Below, one piece after another: positions 53,701 through 64,000 of a stretch of 64,000 nt of DNA. Source of the DNA: Phialocephala subalpina (taxonomy: Eukaryota; Ascomycota; Leotiomycetes; Helotiales; Mollisiaceae); assembly GCA_900073065.1 (NCBI GenBank), contig FJOG01000077.1:99793-163792 (forward strand), given 5' to 3'. Below the pieces are notes generated by a model. It was not told the origin of the DNA. It did no database searches and saw nothing but the letters and a program-made list of their open reading frames with translations. The number at the start of each line of letters is the position of its first letter. Position 1 is the first letter of the stretch. The translations under genes and the position numbers were made by a program.

Positions 53701-55210
53701 TACTATAGTAGTAATCTCCTCCAGCGAGAATCGCTATTGTATAAAGACCGCTAGGAGAATATACGGAATTAGAAGCCGGTTGTAAAAGAGGGTTTAAGTA
53801 TGCGGGATGCGATGACACGCTACGGACTTGGCTAGTTCTTACTTAAAATAAATTAGGCAATATGGCGATTTGCACTTCCGTACGGAGAGAATATTTTAAT
53901 CGGAAATATACTTATATATAAAGAGTACAAACGAAAGTGGCGAGTAGTCAAAAATCTCCGGGACGTCTATATTCGTTTTAATCAAGTCGAGTCTTAGTAC
54001 GATCGGTATAATGTGCAACGTAGCGCTATTCTCTTAAATAAGTAATTTGAGTATTTCCACGCTTTGAACTTTGAATAATTCGATACGGATATATAGAAAG
54101 TTATACTCAAATCCTATAAACGCTTTCTTGAATTAATATCCGATGTAATTAAATAAAAGGGAAACTTTCGATTTTATTAGAACTATATAAAGCGGATATT
54201 TTCTATCGATGGGGTTATCGACCCGCTTTATTTTGTGACGGGGAATAAAATGCGGTTTGAGAAGGTGAGCGATCTGCTCGACTTCTTATTTTTATGGGAA
54301 AATGGCAAAGAACGCCGTAACTAGGGCAATAAACTATACCGAGCCATTTTATAGAAGAGCTTTGAGTTAGTTAAACGACGTTTAAGATATCGAAGGGTAG
54401 ATAAGTGGTTAGATAAGTTCTTTTACTTTGTTCGTTTAACGCATTAAATCCTCCCGTATTTATCGGATTCCACTTTTATTATATCAACGAAAACCAACCG
54501 CAATTAAAGTTTAAAAGGACGGATAATGTAATTCTCGGCTGTATATATCGATCTTGAGAAAGTAGAGTTTCTTTTTCGCTTTTATTTTATTACATTCTAT
54601 AGTATTCTATAGAATGCGCGGCGGTAAACATTTGGCGATAATCGGCATTAAAATGCATAAAATACTTCTTAACTTATTATTGTATATAGCGCTCAAAGAC
54701 TCAAAGTGCATAGATAAAAAGAGATTAAAGAGTTTTAAGTAATTAGTAAAAGGAGTATTGGGTTGAAAGGGTTTGTCTTTGTATGGGAGCGGACGTAATC
54801 ATTAAGGCTAAAAATATTAAAGTAGATTAAAAATAAGAGCTTGGATAAATTAGAGGATTTGATGAGTGGGTTTAGCCGGGAGTACGTTGATAATAGGATT
54901 TAAAATGACGATTCAAATGTCGGTAGTAATGAGCCCGGAGTAGAGCTTAGGGTTGACGAACGGGGGATTGATAGCCATCGTTAGTTTCGATCTGCTGGCA
55001 TTGGCAGGAGTATTATGGCTACTTTTGCCCGGAAGTCGAATGATAAAAAGAGTCGAGAGAGTGAGTTGGATAAAAGCGTCACGATTATCACAGTTAGCAG
55101 TGGTAGCGTTTTTGTACTGTTAGGTAGCGAGGGGTAAGTTTTAAGGATCAATTATCATGGGACTAGGGTTAGTTTTACGGGATATACTTTATACTTAAGG
55201 TTAATGTAAT
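50749..55210 (+). pseudogene. Very long single-frame gene of unknown function (about 1,480 codons), RIP-mutated
   Basis: Starting at an ATG (50749), one frame can be followed for about 4.4 kb without a frameshift; positions 51010, 52111, 52315, 53137 and 54853 share the same codon phase. The stops I noted are TAA/TAG, the RIP products of CAA/CAG. Visible parts are an N-terminal AT-hook-like RGGRPRKYISKEATIKAARES; a charged helical segment (NAEIAAQIKQIRVDK, RSEYEAEIS); a long Ser/Thr/Pro/Ala-rich low-complexity stretch (about 51.4-51.9 kb); then an apparently globular part with FAAPQGKKGQNGLIYSQFYA, YVFDNESLENLALDLGYIR, LPYYIVLTKELLNFLYA, MTRYGLG, FALPYGENILIGN, WRVVKNLRDVYIRFNQ and VKRRLRYRRVDKWLDKFFYF; and a C-terminus with FARKSNDKKSRESELDKS. 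I recognise no family. No RT, integrase, helicase or transposase motif was seen. Confidence 0.6.
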
Positions 55211-55339
55211 ATTAAAGTATTTTCTATAGCGTAAATAAGAATTTAATCGATTAGTTTAACTTACTTATGACTTTACTTAGATTAAGTGAACTCGATTTCC
55301 ATCGGGTTTTATAATTAAATCCTTTGAGCGGTTTCTATA

Positions 55340-58015
55340 CTTAAAGTATCTCGAAACATTTGATGAAACCTCGTTTAAAAGGAGGTTAATATAGGCTGTA
55401 TAATTGGAATGCCAACTAGTATAATAGTAACGGTGCTAGTAGGGGTGGATAAGAATAATACTATTGTTTTAAACGCTGTCTTTTTATTAATAGTCGGGAT
55501 ATTTTAAGGGGACAATAATGAGTACGAATTGCCACTTAGTTTCTTTGATAGTGTGAATCTTTTAGGGGCGTGACCTTTAAGTTAAAGGGGGTAGTGTGAT
55601 TGGCCGGTTAGAAGTAGTACTTTTGTAGCTTGGGTGGAACAAGGCTTTGTACCGGGATAGTATTAAGGGGGCATAGTAGGCTTTTTAGTAGTAGTAGGAG
55701 TGTGTGCGAGCATATAGTCTGATACTCCTCCCCTCTTTAAAACCTTTGAATTTTCGCTGCTTTCCTTCGCGTTTCTAATCTCGCTTAGCATTTTACGTCC
55801 GCTTCACTTCTCGCCCCTTACTTTAGCGTATCGCCTTCTCCGCCCTTATTATACAGCAATAGCGCGAAGAAGAAAATTGGGCCAATCAAATGGGAAGTAT
55901 ACTTGCCTTTAACGTGTCATTTAATCCTAATTGGAGATTTCGTAGCGTCGAGGTTAAATAGGTTTTTTTTTTATATTTAGGCTAACCAAATTAAGCGAGT
56001 AGGCTTAGTTAGAAGACAAGCCTGGGAAACTCTTTTTATATTAGATTTAAGAGATAAATATTCTTATTCCGATGCTTTTCTTCTAAGAGAAAACATCTTA
56101 AGAGGATAGCCTTAAACAGCTCCTTTCCTACCAAATTTAGGAGATAAGATATTTTTCTTCGATGTTTATTTAAGAGAATATATTATAAGAGGGCAGCTTT
56201 AGTCAAGTGCTTTCGTGTCTGACTTTGACGTTAACGCCTTCCCTGACTTAAGCGGAAGCGTAGTAATCTAGTAAACACTCCTTGGTTTACTTCCTACTCT
56301 CTAATAAAATACCCTTTTAAAAGAAAATATCATAAGAGGATAGCTTAGGCCAGCTCCTTTCGTATTAAACTTCGACTTTGGCGCCTTCCCTCTTTAAAGC
56401 GAAAACAATGTCTTAAGAGCTCCCTAATAATTATCCCCTTTACCGCGCTTCCCTTGCGCCTAATCCGATTACATTAAAAACTTCAAACGCGAATACGAAC
56501 GTACCCGCCATTAGAATTCTATTCATAGGGCCAGATAAAGACTTTACTTCTGCCTTGTTGTCGGGTGCCCTAAGAATTATAGAATTGGATTTAATCGTAT
56601 TAATAAGTTGATAAAGTACTTATAAGAGAAGCATGTAAACCGGGGGTATATTAAGCGTGTACTATAATTGAGGCACAAAGTGCAAAAGGAGCAGTTAATA
56701 CGGTATATTTGCTTAGGAGAGAGAAGGTACGTTTGTTTTCATCGGTTTAGTTACTTGGAGACGAGTAAATAGTATAGTTAAAATGCATTAGTCAATTATA
56801 TTACTTTTTAACTAGTTATTAAATTATTATGTGATTATTTTAAAGGTTGCGGCCGTATATTAGAATAATACTACTGTTTTGGATATTGTTTTTTCATTTA
56901 GAATAAGGCCGTTTTAAGGAGGAGATGAATACCTACTTTTATTTGATTTTTTATAATAGCGTTAATTTTTCTCAAAGGATTATAAGCAATTCAAAAGTTT
57001 ATTTTAAAGTGAAATATAATTAATACGGGCATTAAAGGGTTATTTCATAAGGGAGTCTCCTTTGGCCACTCTTTATTAGCCGCCTTTTATTAGCGTAAAT
57101 AGTAATTAAAATATACGCCCTTTCGATATTTTACAAGGGCCACAAAATAAATATATAAAGCAACTATTGTTTCTATTCAAATTTCCTGCTTTTTTTCGAC
57201 CTTTACACACGTTTTTTGGCAGATAAAAACGATTAGATTTTATTTACTTTACTCGTTACAACGCGTTATAAGTTTTGATTCGCCGCCCTCGCTTACGCTT
57301 TCAAGCGCCTCGTATCACGAATATATAGCAATAAAGCTATTTAAAACCAATTAAATGGATATAGCGCTTGCGCTCAACCAATTATTTAATTTAAGCATAA
57401 ACTATAACGTAATTAGAGTTACGTAAGTTTTTTTTTTTAAATTGTTTACTAATATATTACTTTTATAAGATTAAAGTACTATATCTTCGATCAACTATTC
57501 GACGACGGCCGCTATTTGTGCAATGTACTAAGATGCCCGTCAATTTTTACGCGCAAAATCGATCGAAATCGCTATATTTAATTTTGGCACCTTTGTATTA
57601 CTCTATACTTCTACCTTGTCCCTAGATGCGAGAAAAGCCTTGGGAAGCCGTATAACCGCAAGGACAAGCTTTAAGAGTATATATGGAAGAAGTATACCGA
57701 TTTGCTATAAACGGTGATTTAAAGATGAAAAAAGGGCAATAATATTACGATTACTACGATTTGCATTATAGAGTTAATATACGGTATATTTGCGAGGAGA
57801 GAAGGAAGTATACTTATTTTAGCAGGTTTGTAAATGCCGGATAACGAGTAAATAGTGTAATTAGAATGCAAAAATCAAATCACATTACTTTTTAGCTAAT
57901 TATAAAGTTATTATATAATCGTTTTAAAGTCGCGGCTTTATATTAAAAACGTGAAGTATTATATATTATTTATTATATTATATATTTAAAGAAACTATCT
58001 TACGGCGTGTCTTTA
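55340..58015 (+). repeat. Dispersed repeat, copy B
   Basis: Matches copy A from its ORF C-terminus (YLETFDE at about 55.35 kb; NNTIVLNAVF and NEYELPLSFFDSVNLL at 55.45-55.57 kb), through the ACTCCTCCCCTCTTTAAAA block with poly-T (55.71-55.97), the 56.1-56.8 kb block, the second poly-T block (57.1-57.44), ACGACGGCCGCTATTTGTGC (57.50) and GCCGTATAACCGCAAGGACA (57.64). It ends with a TATTATATATTATTTATT tract followed by CTTACGGCGT at about 58.0 kb, an end shared with copy C. Module order differs from copy A in the last third. Confidence 0.7.
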
Positions 58016-59214
58016 ATACTAGCTTTTTGATTTTTGCCTTTCGCCGCTTTTACTTATGACACTGTGCTCGCGCTTAGCGCCGCACTCCATACTATCGGTC
58101 GTAAGCCTTTTTTTGCTTTTAAGCGCGAGTATCGATCGTAATACGGTCGTAGAGGAATTTATATCGCCGGTCTAAGTACGTATACTACTCTTCCCTTACT
58201 AACCCGGTACTTTATTGAGTGACATGCGTCTATTAATTGCCGGGGCCTAGATTCTCTAAGCTAATTGGGCACTAAGGACGTGATAGCGACCAGTGGAGGC
58301 GTTTTTGCAATGCGCTACGGACGGCGAAACTAATTTTATTACGACGACTCGTAAGTATAAACTCTTATAAACCCCGGATCTTCAATAAATTCCATACTCC
58401 CAAGGCGTTTAAATAAAATGGCGAAGTATATAGCGTAACGTAGATTTGCAGCCGTTATAGGCGCATACGATTAATATTGGCCATTAAAAGCTTAAAAGCC
58501 TCGTATGCGTAGCGAACGCTATATTCCCAATTAAAAACGGTTTAATCGTTTCGATAAATAATTCGAACGTATATAATATGGGCTAAGTATTGATTTAGGC
58601 GTCTCGAGCCGTTAATAAAGAATTTTAATAGGGCTTGCAAATCTGGGAAGTCGAAGGCCTCTCTAATTAATGGAAATAAGCGTTTTCTAATGCCGAAAGT
58701 AGTGCAGGGCTATTAACGGCGGTGGTCGAAGTAGGCTTCTCGCAAAGCCTTTGAGACGTATACAATGGGAGTATACTTGGTAGTTGGATAGTCTTAAGGG
58801 AAGAAGTTAAGGTCGATGTAGTCGATAATTAAGCGATTTATCTCGAAAAGCAATTAAGTAATACGAGTATAGAAAGAAGTAAATAGTTATTGGGTCGATA
58901 GTGCAATTATTGCGAGTGTATATTTCAATACTTTAGTAAGAATTGGAGAGAGAGAAAGTATAATTATAAAAGTTGGGAAGGGCTTTAACGTGGGTTTAAA
59001 TCAATAAATTAAATTACATTAAAGCGTATTACTTTTGAGGTGCCGACTAATAATTGATTAAAGATATCTCTTTTTAAGCGAGTAAAGATTTGTATGCAAA
59101 TTATATGGGAAACTTTACAATTATGGAACTATTATTAAAAAAGAGTCGCTATTTACAATTTATAATTATATTATTTGCAATTAATTAAAATGCAGACTTT
59201 TAATACTTTTTAAG
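58016..59214. other. Degenerate sequence between repeat copies, possible decayed minus-strand ORF
   Basis: AT-rich with many stops on both strands. A minus-strand reading at about 58.55-58.25 kb gives protein-like text (NWEYSVRYAYEAFKLLMANI, then YTSPFYLNALGVWNLLKIRG) with TAA/TAG at Gln-like positions, suggesting another RIP-mutated ORF, family unknown. Confidence 0.3.
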
Positions 59215-60720
59215 GCAATACTAGGCAAAATATTAAGTTAAAGAGGATTCTCTCGTTTTTTTTAATGGGATAATAAGTATTAATTATTATTTAGTTCTTT
59301 TGATGGTATTGATTATATGACCTTTAAATTAAAGGGAGTAGTGCGATTGGTCGGTTGTAAGTAATGCTTTTGTGGCTTGGTGGAACGAGGTTTTGTGCCG
59401 GGAAAGTATGAAGGGTACATAGTAGGTGTCTTAGGGGTAGTAAGGGTGTGTACGAGTATATAGTTTAATATTCTTCTTCTCTTTAAAATTTTGGAATTTT
59501 CGTTGTTTTCCTTCGCATTTTTGGGTTCGCTTAACTATTTACGTCGCTTGATTCGCCCCTTTATTTAAGCGTATCGCTTTATTCGCTTTCATTATACAAT
59601 AATAACGCTAAGAAAAGAATTGAGTTAATTAGATGGGAAGTATACTTGCTTCTGATGTGTTACTTAACTCTAATTAGAGATTTAGTGGCGCTAAAGCTAA
59701 ATAAGTTTTTTTTAACTTTAAAGCTAATTTATGCAAAGGTAAGTTTCGTAAGTTTAAGGTGGCTTTTTCGAGTTGGTAATTAATATTATTTACATTTAAT
59801 GTCACTAAGTTTCTTGGATTCGATTATCCGCCTATAAAAGATGGGTATTCTTTTGATTCCGATACTTTTCCTTTAGAAGAATAGGTTTAAATAACTCTTT
59901 TCGTATTAAACTTAAGAGATAGGATTTCTTTTTCCGATGTTTATTTAGAAGAAAATATTATTAGATAGTCCTCGGCAGTTTCCTCCGTATTAGATTGTAT
60001 CTTTGGCGCTTTCTTTACTTTTAGCGAAAGCGTGGGAATTTAATAAACACTTCTTAGTTTCCCTTTTACTCTCCAATAACTTTGGAGCGAAGATAATATC
60101 ATCGGGGAATAGCCCTGGCCAATTGTTTTCGCGTCTAACTTCGACGTTAACGCTTTCCCCGATTTAAGCGAAAGCGTAGTGATCTAGTAAATACCTTTTA
60201 ATTTACTTCCTACTCCTCGATAACCACTTCCTTTACCGAGCTTCCTTTGCACTTATTTCGACTGTATAAAAAGCTTTAAACGCGACTTTAACCGCACTCG
60301 CCATTAGAATACTATTTATAGGGCCAGATAAAGACTTTACCTCTGCCTAATTCTTAGTTGCCGTAAGAGTTATAAAGTAAAGTTTAATCGTGCCGATAAA
60401 GTGATAGAGTATAAGTAGAAGAAGCATAGAAATTTGAGTTATATTAAGCGTGTACTATAATTGATGTAAAGTGCAAAAAAAGCGGTTAATATAGCATATT
60501 TACTTAGGAAAGAGAAGGCACGTTTATTTTCATCGGTTTAATTATTAAGGGACGAGTAAATAGTGTAATTAAAATGTAATAATCAATTATATTACTTTCT
60601 AACTAACTATTAAATTATTATGTGATTATTTTAAAGATTGTAATCGGATATTAAAAACGTAAAATATTATATATTATTTATTATATTACATATTTAGAGG
60701 AGCCATTTTACGGCGTATTT
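59215..60720 (+). repeat. Dispersed repeat, copy C (shortest)
   Basis: Begins inside the ORF C-terminus region of copies A and B (about 59.27 kb), carries the CTTCTCTTTAAAATTTTGG block with poly-T (59.46-59.72), the 59.87-60.56 kb block and the same right end as copy B (TATTATATATTATTTATT then TTACGGCGTAT at about 60.71 kb). It lacks the second poly-T block and the GCCGTATAACCGC block. Confidence 0.7.
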
Positions 60721-61440
60721 CCAAGGTTAACCGTTTTATTTTTGTTATTTATCGCCTTAAAACTTAAATAAATTAAACTTCTTTATAAAAGTCGGAAAAC
60801 TTAAATATAGAGTTCTAAAATAATTCTTACTATTAAATATCCGATAAGTCTTTAATATTAATACGCATTTCGATATTCACGTCTTTACTTAAAAATTACG
60901 TAAATTTTAAAAGGGGAAAAATTTCACTAATTACAACTCTTTAAATTACTTACTTACTAATTGCCCTCCAAGGATTTCGCATACTTATTTCGCTAGCTCT
61001 ATTAATCCGTTTTAAGCGGGTGTATAATTAATGAGCTAACTATATTAAACTTTGGCCTCTAAATAAAGTGGCCCCCCCTTTAAATATCGACTACCCCCTA
61101 TATCGGCCACCTCGCTTAAATTTCACTACTTTATTTCAAATTACCATAACTTTTTTATTTTTTAATTATTATATAATCCATTGTAAAGACACTTTCTTTA
61201 AATGAATCAAAATCTTCTACTTCAATTTGGCGATCTCTAGTTTCAATTTGAGTTTTCTTAATAGCTTTAATTTTTATTGATTTTACATAGGTAAAACTAA
61301 TAAAAGTTATATATATAAATAAAGTACTTCTCTTACGAATACTTAATATAAACTTCGAAGGGCATTCCCAACTTCAAATAATTAGTAAAGATTATTAAGG
61401 GCCACATAAATTAATACAGCCCGTATAATATATCGTTTGT
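60721..61440. other. AT-rich spacer without recognised features
   Basis: Low-complexity AT-rich DNA with a short C-run near 61.07 kb (GTGGCCCCCCCTTT). I see no open frame, repeat unit or RNA gene. Confidence 0.5.
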
Positions 61441-61449
61441 GAAGTACTT

Positions 61450-63540
61450 CGTCGTTCGGTATTAGGGCCTAATGCGGTTAGCAAGGTCACGTAAGAGCGG
61501 GTAATAAAGCGCGAGATAATATTAAAGTCGAATTCCACTTTATATAACGCGTTCAATATAGACGATCAGCGCCCCGCAGATATCCCACCCGAATTAGATT
61601 ATTTGATCCAATTAAATATCGCGTATCGAGTACTTATTTGCCCACATAATGAGTGCCGCAAGGCCGTCCAATCCGACGCGTTCCGTGAGTATTTACGCGT
61701 TTAATATCAGATTTTATTACGTAATCGCGAACGAGTGTAAAAGTATATCAACGGATTCGATTGGGATTATAATTTTTCGATTATTTAATTGCTTAAAAAA
61801 AGGTCTAAACCGCAGTTAATTATCCCCGTGATCGACGGGCTTTAATACCGAACGTACTCATTAGAGTCTAATAATTGTCTATTTATATCGATAAGTTAAA
61901 AGCGTATAAAGGTGCATGGGAATAAGGATTACAAGCAAAAGAGAGTAGGAGATAATGAGTTGTTTCGGAAAGTCCGATTATAATTATAATTTTAAGATTA
62001 TCGATAGCGGTATTAAGTGGTGGATAAGAGTAAAAAGGGGGATGGTTGTGAGGATGGTTGTAAGGATATTGGAATTAGAGAGAAAGAGGACTATATAAGC
62101 GGGTTAAAATTGAGAGAAGACGAAAGTATTGTCGATGTTAGTATCGATATAGAGAATAATGAGGTTGAAGAGATCGGCGTAGTTGAAACTAGAGATAAGG
62201 AAGTTGTCGAAGCAATTGTTAATGAGATTGTTGAAGTAGTCGTTACCGAGAGTATTAAAGCAATTGTTGATAATGAGGAGGAAGTGTTTAGTGCGTTTGA
62301 CGATAGTAAGGATGAAGATTACAAAGAGAGTAGTGAGGATGTAGTAAAGGACGGCGAAGGAGATTCAAGCGAGGTGGGGGTCGATAAGAGTGATGACGAG
62401 GAGTATAAGGAGAGTAGTGGGGAGGCAGATGATAACGAAAGAAAAGGATTGAGCGAAGTTGAGGTTGAGAGGGTTAATGATGACGGGGTTCAGAGTAATG
62501 GGGTAGTAGATGATAACGAAAAAGAAGTGATTGCGATTCGGCCCATTAAGAGTAAGGACAGCAATTTTAGCCGGAAATAGAGGGCTAAGAAGCGGAAGTT
62601 GTAGTTCGAATTTGAGGATAGTGGGGTAATAAACATTAATTCCGAGGATAATATATATCGGGATTTCAATTTAAAGTTCGGGGGAAAGAGACGGAGGGTC
62701 ACGAAGCGGCAAAAGAGGATATTGAGGTTTGATGATAGTAGAGTGGTCATAGGAAGTAGTCAAGATGACGGTGTAGTACGTTCTAGTAGTTAAAATAACG
62801 GTATAGTCCCGCTAAGTAGTTTACTCGTTTTGGATGGGATAATTAGGAATAAGTTAGGGGGTATCGATAATACGTTGAGATTTCCGGAGTTTAATATCGT
62901 AATTAGGGTCGTCTATTATAACGAAAGCGATAATGGGAACGACGTTCTATTTTAGCCCGAGGTTAAATGTCCATATCGTGGAATAGTGCAATGGAAGTTG
63001 GACTAATTAAGGAAACGGTTAGAGACGTAATATCGAACGTACTCGGCGTATTATTTAACCGGGGATTTCGGGGGCGAGGTATACTATATAAAGGATTGTT
63101 AGCGTGATACGATTGAGATTATAGAGTAGATCGTCGTTATATAGTAGTATATCGAGGAGTTTAGGGGTTTTTAGGGTCGGGGAGGTTGTTTATAGTGTAG
63201 CGTCCTACGGGCTATTTGCTAGAAGTAGTAAGTTTAAGTAAGTGGAGATTAGAAAGAAATGCCGGGATAAGAATATTAATATTAAGAGATATTAATCCCT
63301 ACTATTGTAACGATGTTGATCGACGGGTGTAATAAAGGGTAGGAAGTGATACGGAGTTGAATAAATCGGGACGAGGTAATACCGACTCGGCAAATGGAAG
63401 TATTCGAGTAGTTCCGATAAAAGAAGTAGTGGGATAATATAAGAATAGAAATGGCACGGATTGTATGGGTATTTTATATGTTGGTAAATAAAAATAAGAG
63501 GGTTGGTAAAGTATAGCGAGGCCCGGTTAAAAGGATGGAA
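61450..63540 (+). pseudogene. OrsD/DUF3505-like gene with acidic Ser-rich middle, RIP-mutated
   Basis: One plus frame (phase constant at 61570 and 62017) runs about 2.1 kb with stops mostly TAA/TAG. The N-terminal part has ADIPPELDYLIQLNIAYRV, CPHNECRKAVQSDAFREYL and FDWDYNFSII, the pattern of the OrsD/DUF3505 Cys/His region also present at the start of the 42.7-kb helicase pseudogene. A 187-codon uninterrupted stretch (62017-62580) is very acidic and contains two copies of a D.EYKESS motif. The tail is basic (GGKRRRVTKRQKRILRF) and continues to YRTYSAYYLTGDFGGEVYYI at about 63.0 kb and WDNIRIEMARIVWVFYM at about 63.45 kb. Function is unknown; relatives are subtelomeric or repeat-associated in fungi. 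Confidence 0.55.
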
Positions 63541-63599
63541 TATTATTGTAAAATATACGAAAATAAAACTTGTTTATAATTATATTAAATTTTGTATAT

Positions 63600-64000
63600 A
63601 CGTATTTAAGAGCGCATTAGATTATTATACCGTTAATATTAATGGTAATAAACGCGTTTAAAAAATATATGGAATGGTATTAGAGTTTAATACTAATAGT
63701 AAGATCACGTGTATAATAGTATTGGCGCCTATTATAGAAAGTCAAGTAATATATATAAAACGGTATTAAAGTTTAATATTAAAGTATATACTTTAAGAAA
63801 GGAAAACGCTAATAGGGTTAAGGCGAAGCATTAGGATTAGAAAAACGTTAATAAGGTTAAGGCGAAGTATTAGGGTTAAATAAGGTATAAAAGATTAAAG
63901 AAAAGTAAATATTAATAAGAATAAAATAAATTATAATAGATTAAAGTAAAGGTTTAAATAAAAACAATAGAGAAAATTAAAAGAAATAAATAAATAAATA
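63600..64000. repeat. Short direct repeats at the right edge
   Basis: GGTATTAGAGTTTAATA at about 63.67 kb recurs diverged at about 63.76 kb. A 39-bp unit AAAACG(C/T)TAATA(G/A)GGTTAAGG... is tandemly repeated at 63803-63841 and 63842-63880, the second copy containing TTAGGGTTA. The rest is AT-rich. Confidence 0.55.

Noticed and set aside
1..64000. tRNA, rRNA or CRISPR features
   Set aside because: No tRNA-like cloverleaf, rRNA core sequence or repeat-spacer array was noticed; the reading was by eye, so a tRNA could have been missed.

Overview
The window looks like nuclear DNA of a filamentous ascomycete (Pezizomycotina). The evidence is genes split by short introns (41-85 bp, one about 140 bp) with GT..AG borders, two Zn2Cys6 regulators, a berberine-bridge-type oxidase, an alpha-arrestin, a FEX fluoride exporter, and a sharp split into a gene-rich half (1-26.9 kb) and an AT-rich half (26.9-64 kb). 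Coding remnants in the AT-rich half carry TAA/TAG stops where CAA/CAG would be expected, plus many G-to-A changes. That is the signature of repeat-induced point mutation (RIP). I cannot fix the genus.

Gene-rich half, left to right: a 5'-truncated short-chain dehydrogenase (+); an FAD-linked BBE-like oxidase (-); an alpha-arrestin with a C-terminal PPPY motif (+); a two-domain CrcB/FEX fluoride exporter (-); a six-exon Zn2Cys6 factor (-); a degenerate repeat and a 1-kb AT-rich island (13.4-15.1 kb); a broken MFS transporter (-); a divergent ammonium transporter (+); an intronless APC-type permease (+); a duplicated SnoaL-like protein (-) divergent from an MFS transporter (+); and a Zn2Cys6/Fungal_trans_2 regulator (+). 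The last three could be a small co-regulated set at the edge of the repeat-rich region.

AT-rich half: a possible solo LTR, a Cys-motif ORF and a Ty3/gypsy integrase remnant (27.9-29.8 kb); a less AT-rich segment bounded by TTAGGG-like motifs (29.8-31.07 kb) holding G-triplets at 6-7-nt spacing, CACGTG sites at about 10-bp spacing and a coiled-coil-type ORF; a LINE (Tad-like) remnant on the minus strand (31.1-36.05 kb); an unrecognised ORF of about 700 codons kept in one frame (37.1-39.25 kb); a dispersed repeat in three copies (39-42.3, 55.3-58.0, 59.2-60.7 kb); a RIP-mutated telomere-linked RecQ helicase with an OrsD/DUF3505-like N-terminus (42.7-47.6 kb); a 916-bp assembly gap; two minisatellites, one with a TTAGGG-containing unit (49.2-49.9 kb); an unrecognised ORF of about 1,480 codons kept in one frame (50.75-55.2 kb); and a second OrsD-like ORF (61.45-63.5 kb). 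TTAGGG on the plus strand plus the RecQ helicase suggest a subtelomere whose chromosome end lies, or once lay, to the right.

The most unusual content is the set of large, frame-preserved, RIP-mutated genes of unknown function around the telomere-linked helicase, and the TTAGGG-bounded segment with phased CACGTG palindromes. Exon borders were inferred by hand from splice motifs, reading phase and family conservation.
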